64,000 bases of DNA, from NCBI RefSeq assembly GCF_000472545.1, contig NZ_AWZV01000004.1, positions 186,001-250,000 of the forward strand, read 5' to 3'. Within the stretch, counting starts at the first letter, position 1. The number at the start of each line of letters is the position of its first letter. The translations under genes and the position numbers were made by a program. Of the stretch, positions 28,505-37,514 are shown piece by piece. The stretch comes from Burkholderia sp. WSM2232. Its GTDB lineage: Bacteria > Pseudomonadota > Gammaproteobacteria > Burkholderiales > Burkholderiaceae. The notes beneath the pieces are model-generated. The model was not told the origin of the DNA and searched no databases. It saw only the letters and a program-made list of their open reading frames with translations.

Positions 28505-29236
28505 TCACTTCATCTGGACGGAGCCCGAGACATTGACTGTCACCGTGGACGTGCCGCCTTCTATCGGCACCGGCGAGGCCATTTTGGCTTCGGCACCCAT
28601 GGCGCGCGCGCTCATCATCATGACGGGGCGCGGCATTACGCCGTTGTGCCCGACGTTGACCTCGCGGATCGAATAGCCGCTGTAGCCGAACGCCTGGGCA
28701 GACGAAGCCGCCTGCTCGCGGAACGATCTGATTGCCTCGGCGGTGAGCTTCTGCTCGGCCGCGCGCTGCGCTGCTGGCGACAGCGAGAACTGCACGTTGC
28801 CGACCTGCATGACAGATGCCAGTTGCCCCGCGAGCTTCGACGCCGCGGCGAAGTCGTGCGATTCGAGCACGACCTCCGTACGGCCGCGCCATGCGGAGAT
28901 GCGGCCGTCGCGATCGGTGGACGGATAAATCGAGAACGAACCGGTGCGCGCGGTCACGCCGCTGACGCCCTTGGCTTTTTGCAGCGCCGAATCGGCGCGC
29001 TGGTTCAGTGTGGAAGTGAGCGACGACGGGTCGCTTGCTTCCTGCTCGTAAAACAGTGTGATGTCGACGACGTCTTGCGGCACCTCCGAGCTTGCCTGTG
29101 CATTCAGCGAGAGCACGCCGGCCGGTTGATAGGGTGCGACAGTCTGCGCGCGGGCGACGGCCGGAGAAAGGGCGAGCGCAGCAGGCGCCGCGCAAACGAG
29201 CGCGAAAGCGAGTGCACGTGCGGTGTGTTTCGTCAT
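28505..29236 (-). CDS. SIMPL-domain (DUF541) periplasmic protein
   Basis: This 243-residue protein has a signal peptide (cleavage near residue 30, AVARA|QTVAP) and a SIMPL/DUF541 domain, seen in ASSEVPQDVVDITLFYEQEA and in the late MPRPVMMMSARAMG segment. Family members such as YggE are linked to oxidative-stress protection in E. coli; mechanism is unclear. It is convergent with lgt and follows a 266-bp spacer after the EVE gene. Confidence 0.85.
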   Translation of the reverse strand: MTKHTARALAFALVCAAPAALALSPAVARAQTVAPYQPAGVLSLNAQASSEVPQDVVDITLFYEQEASDPSSLTSTLNQRADSALQKAKGVSGVTARTGSFSIYPSTDRDGRISAWRGRTEVVLESHDFAAASKLAGQLASVMQVGNVQFSLSPAAQRAAEQKLTAEAIRSFREQAASSAQAFGYSGYSIREVNVGHNGVMPRPVMMMSARAMGAEAKMASPVPIEGGTSTVTVNVSGSVQMK

Positions 29237-29502
29237 TGTTGGACTCCTTGCTTGAACAGAATGGCGCGCAGCGAGGGCGCGCAGTGCAGCGGCATGGTGC
29301 TTGCATGTGCCGTTGCGAGTCCGTTAGGCGCTCGTCACCTGAGCTTGGTTCCCTAATTTGACCTTGCTTGAAGTTGACTGACTCTTCGATAGAGTGCTTG
29401 ACGCGCGACACTTGCACGCACCCCGGCTGGCGTGTTGCGCGCGTGATGTGCGCCGCATCGCTCGCCGCGGCGCAGGCCAGCCTCCAGCCAACGCGGGCCG
29501 GT

Positions 29503-29961
29503 TCAGGCAAGCCGCGTCGTGATGAAGCGCCACTCCGCGTCAGTCACCGGCGTGATCGACAGACGGTTGCCTCTTGCAAGCACCCGCATGTCTTTCAACT
29601 CTTCGTGCTCGCGCAAGGCCGCGAGCGGAATCAGCGGAATCTTCTTCTTGAACACGACGTCGACCAGCAGCCAGCGCGGCGTTTCCTGCGACGACTTGGG
29701 ATCGTAATACGGGCTCTTGCTGTCGAACTGCGTGGGGTCCGGATACGCAGTAGACGCCACTTCAGCGAGCCCCGCGATGCCTGGCTCCGGGCAGCTCGAG
29801 TGATAGAACAGCACGCCGTCGCCCACTTGCATGGCGTCCCGCATGAAGTTGCGCGCCTGATAGTTGCGCACGCCGGTCCACGGCAGCGTGCGGTGCGGGG
29901 CATTGGCGAGATGGTCGATGCTTGCTTCGTCCGGTTCGGACTTCATTAGCCAGTAGCGCAT
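29503..29961 (-). CDS. EVE domain-containing protein
   Basis: This 152-residue protein consists of one EVE (PUA-like) domain: MRYWLMKSEPDEASIDHLA, WTGVRNYQARNFMRDAMQVGD, VLFYHSSCPEPGIAGLAEVA. EVE proteins bind modified bases in RNA or DNA; bacterial versions are uncharacterised or take part in modification-dependent systems. It lies downstream of 6S RNA on the same strand, a common arrangement in betaproteobacteria. Confidence 0.92.
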   Translation of the reverse strand: MRYWLMKSEPDEASIDHLANAPHRTLPWTGVRNYQARNFMRDAMQVGDGVLFYHSSCPEPGIAGLAEVASTAYPDPTQFDSKSPYYDPKSSQETPRWLLVDVVFKKKIPLIPLAALREHEELKDMRVLARGNRLSITPVTDAEWRFITTRLA

Positions 29962-30029
29962 GAATCGAATTGAACTTTAAGGGTTTGAAGAAGCAGGGAA
30001 AGAGATGCAGAACGCGAGGCACAAACAAA

Positions 30030-30059
30030 AACGGCACCGGACGTAAGTCCGATGCCGTT
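30030..30059 (-). terminator. Intrinsic terminator of 6S RNA
   Basis: Arms AACGGCA-CCGGAC and GTCCG-A-TGCCGTT form a 13-position stem with one mismatch and a GTAA loop. On the minus strand it is followed by TTTTTGTTTG. It lies just after the 3' end of the 6S RNA gene. Confidence 0.85.
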
Positions 30060-30061
30060 CC

Positions 30062-30228
30062 ACATAAGGTCCCCGCCTTAGCCGCTAGGCCGGCATCCTG
30101 AACCGGGGGTTCAGAATTGGTCGCAGTTAGCAGCACTTCGGGTACATCAGACAGAGTGACGCGCACGCCCGTGCTACAAATTTCCGCAACCGTGCACATG
30201 GCATTGGTTCAAGGAATATATGACCTTG
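30062..30228 (-). ncRNA. ssrS: 6S RNA (RNA polymerase-binding regulatory RNA)
   Basis: The minus-strand sequence contains conserved 6S elements: a late AACTGCGACC element, a stem TGAACC/GGTTCA around a C-rich loop, and a closing stem AAGGTC at the 5' side pairing with GACCTT at the 3' side. The position downstream of zapA is the classical ssrS location. Ends are set by the closing stem and are accurate to perhaps 10 bases. 6S RNA mimics an open promoter and sequesters the housekeeping holoenzyme in stationary phase. Confidence 0.88.
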
Positions 30229-30444
30229 GCGAACCAGGCAGGGAAGCTAAACCGATGAAGCCAAAACAATAAAGCCGAAACGATTGAATCAAACGTTTGC
30301 TACGCGTTGTTCGTGCATCTTCACGAACTTTGCTTGCGTACCCGCTCACACTACGCGCAGTTACCGTTTGAGTCTAGAGCCAATGTTGCGAGCAGCCCGT
30401 ACTATTTGAATTGCCAGCTCGAAGTACGGCTGGCAACTGCCAGC

Positions 30445-30759
30445 TTACTGCACGCTGTACTGCTCGATGACAGTACCCAGTTGCTCGTTCATTTGATGCA
30501 TTGTACGCCGGATTTCCTCAGCAGGAAATGCTTCTCCGTGACGCACGCTCTGTTGCAGCTTAAGCAGTTCGGATGCCAGCGACAGCGCGGCCATGACAGC
30601 AATGCGATCCGTGCCGCGCACGTTGCTGTTATTGCGGATCTTCGACATTTCGGCGTCGACCCGCGCCACTGCTTCGAGCAGCGCGCCTTCCGTTTCCGGC
30701 GAGCAGGCGAGGCGATAGGGCACGCCGAGAATCGATACTTCGATCTGCTTGGTGGTCAT
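30445..30759 (-). CDS. zapA: Cell division protein ZapA
   Basis: This 104-residue protein has the ZapA N-terminal beta-domain (MTTKQIEVSILGVPYRLACS) and the C-terminal coiled coil (MAALSLASELLKLQQ onward). ZapA bundles FtsZ filaments. It overlaps the upstream coiled-coil gene by four bases and is followed by 6S RNA. Confidence 0.94.
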   Translation of the reverse strand: MTTKQIEVSILGVPYRLACSPETEGALLEAVARVDAEMSKIRNNSNVRGTDRIAVMAALSLASELLKLQQSVRHGEAFPAEEIRRTMHQMNEQLGTVIEQYSVQ

Positions 30760-31112
30760 GCATTTTCTCCGTGGCGTGTGGCGTCGCTCTCCGCTTGCAC
30801 TTCGTGCTGAACGGGCTCGAGCAGATCGAGCTGATTGTCCGGCTCGTTGTGCGCGCGCGCACGCGGCAATTTCTCGAGGATCGCGTTCAAGCGCACCTGG
30901 GCGTCGTCGATCTTGGCCGACAGCGCGTCGCGCTCCGCCTGCAGTGCGTCGCGTTCCTCGCGCAGCAGCGCAAGTTCCGTGCGCGTGGCTTCTGCTTCGG
31001 CGCGCGACTGCGCGAGTTGCTCTTCGAGCGCGATACGCGCTTCATTGTGGCGCTGGCTGATCGCGATCAGCTTGCCGATATTCTGTGAAAGTGTTTCGAG
31101 TTCGGTGAGCAT
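30756..31112 (-). CDS. ZapB-like coiled-coil protein upstream of zapA
   Basis: This 118-residue protein is almost wholly coiled coil in its first 80 residues (LEEQLAQSRAEAEATRTELA, LLREERDALQAERDAL) and then a short acidic/polar tail. Position directly before zapA with an ATGA overlap is conserved in betaproteobacteria and suggests a Z-ring accessory, analogous to ZapB. Homology to ZapB itself is weak. Confidence 0.8.
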   Translation of the reverse strand: MLTELETLSQNIGKLIAISQRHNEARIALEEQLAQSRAEAEATRTELALLREERDALQAERDALSAKIDDAQVRLNAILEKLPRARAHNEPDNQLDLLEPVQHEVQAESDATRHGENA

Positions 31113-31343
31113 GTGCTGCGTCCTCTAAAGACCTCGCATTTTAGCGCGGAATGTCGCACGTTCCGACAATTGTCTCGTTTCGAGACGTAACAACACCGCT
31201 TTTTGCAGGCTTTTTTCAACTGAAGAAGAAAAACTACTCGCATGCCGGAGATCGCGTCGGACAGAAGTTCGACCCTGTCCGAATGAATCGTCGCACAGCC
31301 CTGATTCTTGACTGACCCCGACGCCGCTCATACACTGGCCGCA

Positions 31344-31698
31344 CTCTGGTGCGCGCGCGCATGTCACTGTGCGCGCAGTTAAACGGGAAGCAGGGCGCGC
31401 GGCTCATCTGAACGCGCTAACCTGCGCTGCCCCCGCAACGGTAAGCGACCGCATTGGCGCGCTCGTATTGCGCTCCTGTTGCGCCCGTATTGCAGTTCAG
31501 TACTGCCATACGGGTGACAACCGGGGGTGTGACAACCGGGTGACAACCGGGTGACAACTGGCTAGCAGTTCCGGCCAGCAGTTCGCGCTTTGCAGTTCGA
31601 TCTCCATCGCGAGTTCCGGTTCAACTCGCGAGTGTGCCACTGCGCGTCACGCGTGGGAAGGCGGGATCGAAAGTCGTTAGCCCGGATACCGGCCAGAG
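31344..31698 (+). promoter_or_regulatory. Cobalamin riboswitch aptamer
   Basis: The core elements occur in order: P1 5' strand CTCTGG (31344-31349); TTAAACGGGAA (31379-31388); GCTGCCCCCGCAACGGTAAG (31427-31446); CCACTG (31637-31642); TGGGAAGGC (31654-31662); AAAGTC then the B12 box AGCCCGGATACCGGCC (31679-31694); and P1 3' strand CCAGAG (31693-31698). B12 binding should shut off the btuB operon downstream. A 186-nt insertion between GTAAGCGACC and CCACTG is much longer than usual. Confidence 0.93.
31511..31558 (+). repeat. Tandem repeat within the riboswitch peripheral insertion
   Basis: CGGGTGACAAC occurs at 31511-31521, 31537-31547 and 31548-31558, with an expanded copy carrying an extra GGTG at 31522-31536. 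The array sits in the variable arm of the aptamer, before an 8-bp hairpin CGCGAGTT/AACTCGCG (31608-31630). Confidence 0.9.
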
Positions 31699-31800
31699 GG
31701 AGGGGCGCAATCTGCGAGATGTCGAAAACGCACGTGCCCCGTTACGCGACGGCCTGCGGGGAAGCGGGCCGCGCACGCCATCCACGGGAACTCTCATTTC
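31699..31800 (+). promoter_or_regulatory. Riboswitch expression platform / btuB leader
   Basis: The 102 nt between aptamer and btuB contain GC-rich pairing options (GGGGC at 31702-31706 with GCCCC at 31736-31740; CGGCC at 31750 with GGCCG at 31767) but no T-tract. This suggests control at translation initiation or by Rho, not by an intrinsic terminator. The btuB ribosome-binding site is weak (CGGGAA). Confidence 0.5.
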
Positions 31801-33663
31801 ATGCTGTCCCCCATCGCCCGCGCGGCGCTGCTCGCTTTTGCAGGGCTGCCGCCTCTCGCGCATGCTCAGGCCACGGCGCCTGCAAGCGCTGATTCCTCGT
31901 TCAACGTGTTATCGCCCGTAGTGGTCACTGCCGAGCGCGGAGCGCAACCGCTCGCCGATGCCATTCCGCAAACGGCGCTCTTCGATCAGCAGGATATTGC
32001 CGACACCGCCGCGACCGATCTGCCAGGCCTGCTGCAACTCGCCCCCGGCGCTCAAATCACGCGTACAGGCGGCCCAGGCTCGACGGCAAGCCTCTATTTG
32101 CGCGGCGCGTCGACCACGCAATCGCTGGTGTTGATCGACGGCGTGCGCGTCGATTCAGTGAGTCTCGGCGCCGCGCAGATCGCCCAGATTCCGCTCGACC
32201 AGATCGATCACGTCGAAGTCGTGAACGGCAATGTGTCCGCGTTATACGGCTCTGGCGCGATAGGCGGCGTAGTCCAGGTGTTCACCAAAGACGGCGGCGA
32301 TCATCCGCCGCGCTTCAATTTCTCGGTGGGCTACGGGAGTTATCACACGCAGACACAACAGCTCGGCGCCAACGGCGCATTGGACAAGGACGGCCGCACG
32401 ACCTTCAGTATTTCGCTCGCGCGCTCGAAAGACGACGGTTTTTCCGCGCTCAATCCGCGCGAGGCGCCCAATGCCAACCCCAATGCAAACGGCTATCTGA
32501 ACGAGAGCGTTTCGGCTTCGCTGCGCCACAAGTTCAGCGACAAGTGGGACGCGGGCGTGAGCTACTTCCAGTCGAACGGCAACATCAGCTACGACAACGC
32601 GTACGGCACGCCGACCGATCTGAACAATCTGTACACGAAGGTGCGCCAGGTGTCCGCGTTTGCGAACGGCAAGCTGACCGACTGGTGGACCACGCACCTG
32701 ATCGTCTCCGAAGGCGACGATCGCAGCGTGTCGAACACCAACGGCCTGTACAGCGGCCGCTTCGATACCGACAACCGGCAGTACACGTGGCAGAACGATT
32801 TCGCGCTCGCCGCGCAGCAGAAACTGCGCGTGGGCTACGAGCATCTGGACCAGAGCCTCGACTCCGATACGTTTGCCGCGCCCACCCGTCGCGTGGATTC
32901 GGCTTTCGCGGGCTATACGGCGCGCCTGGGACGCAGCCAGATTCAGGCGAACGTGCGGCGCGATCAGTACTCGGGTTTCGGCGGAGCGAACAGTTACTAT
33001 CTCGGCTATGGGTTCGACATCACGTCGCACTGGAAGGTAAGCGCAAGCTATGCCGATTCGTTTCGCGCGCCGAGCTTCGACGATCTGTACTATCCGTTAA
33101 GCGGCAATCCGTCGATCCAGCCCGAGCGCAGCCACTCGCTCGAAGCTGCACTGCAATACGCGTCGAACGCGCTCGGCGTGATGCGGCTGAGCGCTTTCCA
33201 GACGCGCTATTCGAACCTGATCAATTATCGGCAGGTCACACCGGGCATCTATCTGGCCGAGAACGTGGGGCATGCGAAAGTGCAGGGCATCGAAGGATCG
33301 TGGAGCGGACATGTCGGCAGAACCGACGTGCGCGCAGCGGTGACGCTGCAAAATCCGGTCGATCTCGACAACGACGTGGACCTCGTGCGGCGCGCGCGCC
33401 GTTTCGCGTCGCTCGCGGTGAATCGCAGCATCGCAGGGTGGCGCGTGGGCGGCGAGTGGATCGTGAGCGGTCCGCGTGAAGACAGCAGCGGCAAGCTGGG
33501 CGGCTACGGCATCGTGAATCTGTCTGCGCGGTACAACGTCACGAAAGCGTGGTACGTGGCGGCGCAAATCCAGAATCTGTTGAACAAGGACTATGAAACG
33601 GCCTACTCGTATAACTCGCCGCGGCGCGGTGCGTATCTCACGGTCGGCTGGCAGCAGCAGTAA
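31801..33663 (+). CDS. btuB: TonB-dependent cobalamin outer-membrane receptor, BtuB
   Basis: This 620-residue receptor has a signal peptide (to about residue 22), a TonB-box-like LSPVVVTAERG, a plug domain (LYLRGASTTQSLVLIDGVRV, then DHVEVVNGNVSALYGSGAIGG) and a 22-strand-type barrel ending in aromatic-flanked AYLTVGWQQQ. The BtuB assignment rests on the family match plus the riboswitch upstream and btuCD, cob genes downstream. It should import B12 and related corrinoids. Confidence 0.94.
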   Translation: MLSPIARAALLAFAGLPPLAHAQATAPASADSSFNVLSPVVVTAERGAQPLADAIPQTALFDQQDIADTAATDLPGLLQLAPGAQITRTGGPGSTASLYLRGASTTQSLVLIDGVRVDSVSLGAAQIAQIPLDQIDHVEVVNGNVSALYGSGAIGGVVQVFTKDGGDHPPRFNFSVGYGSYHTQTQQLGANGALDKDGRTTFSISLARSKDDGFSALNPREAPNANPNANGYLNESVSASLRHKFSDKWDAGVSYFQSNGNISYDNAYGTPTDLNNLYTKVRQVSAFANGKLTDWWTTHLIVSEGDDRSVSNTNGLYSGRFDTDNRQYTWQNDFALAAQQKLRVGYEHLDQSLDSDTFAAPTRRVDSAFAGYTARLGRSQIQANVRRDQYSGFGGANSYYLGYGFDITSHWKVSASYADSFRAPSFDDLYYPLSGNPSIQPERSHSLEAALQYASNALGVMRLSAFQTRYSNLINYRQVTPGIYLAENVGHAKVQGIEGSWSGHVGRTDVRAAVTLQNPVDLDNDVDLVRRARRFASLAVNRSIAGWRVGGEWIVSGPREDSSGKLGGYGIVNLSARYNVTKAWYVAAQIQNLLNKDYETAYSYNSPRRGAYLTVGWQQQ

Positions 33664-33690
33664 TAGGCGCGCCATGCCGGGAGCGCCCCG

Positions 33691-34749
33691 ATGAACCGTT
33701 ACCCGGCTTCGCTGCCCGCCACGCTCCACGCGATGAGCGCGAAGCGCGCCGCCGCGATCTGGCTCGTGCTCGCGCTCGCCGCGCTGATCGTGTTGATGGC
33801 GTCGCTCGCGTTGGGCAGCGTGTCGGTCGCGCCGTCGAGCGTGATCGAGGCGCTTTCGCCGTTGCATGCGTCGTCTTCGCAAGGCACGTCTGCGGATCTC
33901 GCAGCAGAAATTGTCCGCACGCTGCGTTTGCCGCGTGCATTGGCCGGTTTTGCGTGCGGCGCGTTGCTCGCGGTGGCCGGCGCGCTGCTGCAAGTGCTGT
34001 TGCGCAATCCGCTCGCCGAGCCCTATGTGCTCGGCGTATCTGGCGGGGCCGCGAGCTTCGCGCTGGTCGCAATGATCGCCGGCTGTGCGTGGTGGCTCGT
34101 CGACGTCTCGGCGTTCGCGGGCGCGTTCGTGTCGATTCTTCTCGTGCTCGGCCTCGCGCGCCGCGAGCTGTGGCGTGGCGAAACGCAGGACACGTCGCCG
34201 CGTCTGCTGCTGACGGGCGCGGTGATCGCCGCCGGTTGGGGCGCGCTGATCACGTTGCTGCTGAATGTGGCGCCCGACAACCGTTTGCGCGGCATGCTGT
34301 TCTGGCTCACCGGCGACCTCAACGGCAATGCGATGCCGTGGACGGCGCTGGCCGCGCTCGTCGTCGTGCTGCTTGCGATCGTGCCCGCTGCGCCGCGCCT
34401 GAATGTGCTGCTACGAGGCGATGCAGTCGCACAAGCGCTGGGCGTGGCGGTGGTGCCGCTGCGGCTGCGCGTCTATCTGGCGGCTTCGCTCGCCGCAGCG
34501 GCCGCCGTGACGACCGCAGGCACCATCGGCTTTATCGGGCTGGTGGTGCCGCATGTGTTGCGGCTTGCATTCGGCAACGATCAACGCATGCTGCTGCCCG
34601 CCGCGGCGCTCGGTGGCGGCGTCGCGGTGATGGGCGCCGACCTGATCGCGCGCCTTGTCATCGCGCCGGCGCAATTGCCGGTCGGCGTAATCACGGCGAT
34701 TATCGGCGTGCCGGTGTTCCTGTGGATGCTGCTGCGCGCTCCCCGATGA
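33691..34749 (+). CDS. btuC: Cobalamin ABC transporter permease, BtuC
   Basis: This 352-residue FecCD-family permease has about ten membrane helices and the motifs LRLPRALAGFACGALLAVAGALLQ and GTIGFIGLVVPHVLRLAFG. It begins 27 bp after btuB and overlaps btuD by four bases. With BtuD and BtuF it transports cobalamin across the inner membrane. Confidence 0.93.
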   Translation: MNRYPASLPATLHAMSAKRAAAIWLVLALAALIVLMASLALGSVSVAPSSVIEALSPLHASSSQGTSADLAAEIVRTLRLPRALAGFACGALLAVAGALLQVLLRNPLAEPYVLGVSGGAASFALVAMIAGCAWWLVDVSAFAGAFVSILLVLGLARRELWRGETQDTSPRLLLTGAVIAAGWGALITLLLNVAPDNRLRGMLFWLTGDLNGNAMPWTALAALVVVLLAIVPAAPRLNVLLRGDAVAQALGVAVVPLRLRVYLAASLAAAAAVTTAGTIGFIGLVVPHVLRLAFGNDQRMLLPAAALGGGVAVMGADLIARLVIAPAQLPVGVITAIIGVPVFLWMLLRAPR

Positions 34750-35588
34750 TGCACACAGCCAACCAGGCCGAGCCCGCCCTCAGCGCCCAACGCGTGACGT
34801 TGCGAGCGGGCTCGCGTACCTTGCTCGACGCATTCACACATACTTTCTACGCGGGTGAGATCTGGTGTGTCGCGGGTCCGAACGGCGCCGGCAAGACGAC
34901 GCTTCTATCGACGCTCGCAGGTTTGCGGCAAGCGTTCGCGGGCCACGTCGAACTCGACGGCATACGTCTTGCCGACTGGCACGCTCAGCAACTCGCACAG
35001 CGTCGTGCGCTGATGCCGCAAAGCGCGCCCGACACGTTCAGCGCAAGTGTGCTCGACATCGTCATGCTCAACCGCTTCCCGCTTCTGACCGGTTGGGGCT
35101 GGGAGCGCGAGGCCGACCGCGCTGCTGCGCGCGCCGCGCTCGACCTGCTGGGCCTGACCGGCCTCGCCGCGCGCGACGTGCTCTCGCTCTCCGGCGGCGA
35201 GCGTCAGCGCGTCGCGCTCGCCGCGGTGTTATGCCAGCAAGCGCCGCTTCTCCTGCTCGACGAACCGCTTTCGCATCTGGACCTGCACCATCAGATCGAG
35301 TGCCTGGAAGCGCTTGGCGAATGGACGCGGGAGCCAGGGCGTAGCGTGCTGTTTTCTTGTCACGACCTGAACCTCGCGCGCCGCTTCGCAACTCACGCGC
35401 TGCTGCTCGATGGCAACGGCGCCGCATATGCGGGCCCCGTGCGCGACGTCCTGACGCCCGCACTGACGAGCCGCGTGTTCGGCTACCCGCTGATTCTGAT
35501 TCGCGACGGCGACCACGAGGCGCTGATTCCCGCGCCGCGTTCGCGTCATGAATCGCCTCCGGTTCATGACGCGGCGGCACGCCGCTAG
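34746..35588 (+). CDS. btuD: Cobalamin ABC transporter ATPase, BtuD
   Basis: This 280-residue ABC ATPase has Walker A GPNGAGKTT, signature LSGGERQRV, Walker B LLLLDEPLSHLD and the switch histidine in VLFSCHDLN. The ATG at 34746 forms an ATGATG with the btuC stop; either ATG may be used. A long upstream in-frame extension overlaps btuC and is not real. The last 25 residues are polar and variable. Confidence 0.93.
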   Translation: MMHTANQAEPALSAQRVTLRAGSRTLLDAFTHTFYAGEIWCVAGPNGAGKTTLLSTLAGLRQAFAGHVELDGIRLADWHAQQLAQRRALMPQSAPDTFSASVLDIVMLNRFPLLTGWGWEREADRAAARAALDLLGLTGLAARDVLSLSGGERQRVALAAVLCQQAPLLLLDEPLSHLDLHHQIECLEALGEWTREPGRSVLFSCHDLNLARRFATHALLLDGNGAAYAGPVRDVLTPALTSRVFGYPLILIRDGDHEALIPAPRSRHESPPVHDAAARR

Positions 35589-35621
35589 CCAGACCATAAC
35601 ATCATCTATCTCGACCAACTC

Positions 35622-36683
35622 ATGACTTCTCTGCCAGGTCCGTCCGCATTGCCCGAAGTTGAACCGCTCGATCAAAGCTTGCGCGCGGAGCTTCAGCACA
35701 TCATCGATACGAAGACGAAGCCGCCTGGCAGTCTCGGCCTGCTCGAAGCGCTCGCGTGTCAAATGGGGTTGATCCAGCGCAGCACGCATCCCGTTGTGCA
35801 ACGCCCCACGCTGATCGTGTTTGCCGGCGATCACGGCATTGCCGCCGAAGGCGTGAGCCCGTATCCGCAAGCAGTGACCGCGCAGATGGTGGCGAATTTC
35901 CTCGCGGGCGGCGCGGCGGTGAATGCGCTGAGCCGCGTCGCCGGCATCGAACTAGAGGTGGTGAACGCGGGCATTGCAACACCCCTGTCGCGCACCGACG
36001 GGCTAATCGACATTCCGGTCGCCGCGGGCACGCGCAACTTCGCACATGAACCGGCGATGACGGGCGAACAGGCGCTCGCGGCGATGCAGGCCGGCGCCGC
36101 GCGCGTGAGGCATCATGCGGCGCTCGGCAGCAACGTGATCGGCTTCGGCGAAATGGGCATTGCGAATACATCGGCGGCGGCGTGCCTGATGAGCCGCCTG
36201 TGCGGCCTGCCTATCGACGAGTGCGTGGGCCGCGGCACCGGTCTGGACAACGCCGGGCTCGCGAAAAAGCGCAACGTGCTCGCAGCAGCGCTCGCGCATC
36301 ACGAGGCGTCGCGTGAACCGCTCGATGTCCTTGCAACCTTCGGCGGTTTCGAAATCGCGATGATGGCGGGCGCTTACCTTGCGGCAGCGCAAGCGCGCAT
36401 GACGATTGTCGTCGACGGCTTCATTGCCGGGTCCGCGCTGCTCGCGGCCAATGCAATTGCACCGAACGTGCGCGACTACTGCGTGTTCGCTCATGCGTCG
36501 AACGAAGCTGGGCACCAGCGCATGCTCGAGCATGTCGGCGCGCGGCCGCTGTTGTCGCTCGACATGCGGCTAGGCGAGGGCACCGGCGCCGCGCTCGCCG
36601 TGCCGCTGCTGCGCGCGGCCTGCGCGTTCATCAACGAGATGGCGAGCTTTGAATCGGCCGGCGTCGCGAATCGCGAAGCCTGA
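35622..36683 (+). CDS. cobT: Nicotinate-nucleotide--dimethylbenzimidazole phosphoribosyltransferase, CobT
   Basis: This 353-residue enzyme activates the lower ligand base to alpha-ribazole phosphate. Family features are TKPPGSLGLLEALACQ, VFAGDHGIAAEGVS, the GRGTGLDNAGLAKK loop and the catalytic-glutamate region RLGEGTGAAL near the C-terminus. It lies in the riboswitch-controlled operon 33 bp after btuD. Confidence 0.96.
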   Translation: MTSLPGPSALPEVEPLDQSLRAELQHIIDTKTKPPGSLGLLEALACQMGLIQRSTHPVVQRPTLIVFAGDHGIAAEGVSPYPQAVTAQMVANFLAGGAAVNALSRVAGIELEVVNAGIATPLSRTDGLIDIPVAAGTRNFAHEPAMTGEQALAAMQAGAARVRHHAALGSNVIGFGEMGIANTSAAACLMSRLCGLPIDECVGRGTGLDNAGLAKKRNVLAAALAHHEASREPLDVLATFGGFEIAMMAGAYLAAAQARMTIVVDGFIAGSALLAANAIAPNVRDYCVFAHASNEAGHQRMLEHVGARPLLSLDMRLGEGTGAALAVPLLRAACAFINEMASFESAGVANREA

Positions 36684-36728
36684 ACGGCGCAGCGGTTCCT
36701 CCCACCACACGCACGCGAGCACGCACCT

Positions 36729-37514
36729 ATGAATCCGCTGGCGGAATTGCGCTACTTTTTCACCGCGCTCGGGTACTTCACGCGTGTGCCCGTGCCGCGC
36801 TGGGTCGGTTACGAACCGCACTATCTGAACGCGGCGGCGCGTTATTTTCCGCTTGTCGGCGTGCTGATCGGCGCCGTCAGTGCGCTTGTCTATCTGGCAG
36901 CGTTGCGCGTGTTTCCGGCGGGCGTTGCGGTGTTGCTGTCGATGGCCGCGTCGCTGCTGATTACCGGCGCGTTTCACGAAGACGGTCTCGCCGATTGCGT
37001 CGATGCGTTCGGTGGCGCCTATACGCGCGACGATGTGTTGCGCATCATGCATGACTCGCGCATCGGCGCGTTTGGCGCGATTGCACTCGTCATCGCGCTC
37101 GCGCTCAAGTGGCAGACGCTTGCTGCGTTGCCGCCGCTGCGTGCTGCCGGACTGATGATCGCCGCGCATGCTGCAAGCCGCGCCTGTGCAATCAGCTACC
37201 TCGCCTCGCTCGACTACGTGCGTGCCGAAGGCAAGGCGAAGCCGGTTGCGCAACGTCTGAGCGGACCGGCGCTGGCGTGGGCGGCGCTCTTCGGCTTGCC
37301 GTGGCTGTTATGGCCGGACGGCTTGCGCGGGTTCGCCTCGGCCGACTGGCGCTTTGCCGCTGTGACGCTGGTGATGCTTGCGATGCTGCGTTTTGCTATG
37401 GGCCGTTATTTCGTCAGACGCATAGGCGGCTACACCGGCGACTGCCTCGGCTTCGCCCAGCAGATTTTCGAACTGAGCATCTATCTGGCAGGGCTCGCAT
37501 GGATATCGTCCTGA
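36729..37514 (+). CDS. cobS: Adenosylcobinamide-GDP ribazoletransferase (cobalamin synthase), CobS
   Basis: This 261-residue membrane enzyme joins adenosylcobinamide-GDP and alpha-ribazole(-P). The family motif TGAFHEDGLADCVDAFGGAY carries the conserved acidic residues, and RIMHDSRIGAFGAIALV follows. About seven membrane segments are visible. Its last 16 bases overlap cobC. Confidence 0.95.
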   Translation: MNPLAELRYFFTALGYFTRVPVPRWVGYEPHYLNAAARYFPLVGVLIGAVSALVYLAALRVFPAGVAVLLSMAASLLITGAFHEDGLADCVDAFGGAYTRDDVLRIMHDSRIGAFGAIALVIALALKWQTLAALPPLRAAGLMIAAHAASRACAISYLASLDYVRAEGKAKPVAQRLSGPALAWAALFGLPWLLWPDGLRGFASADWRFAAVTLVMLAMLRFAMGRYFVRRIGGYTGDCLGFAQQIFELSIYLAGLAWISS

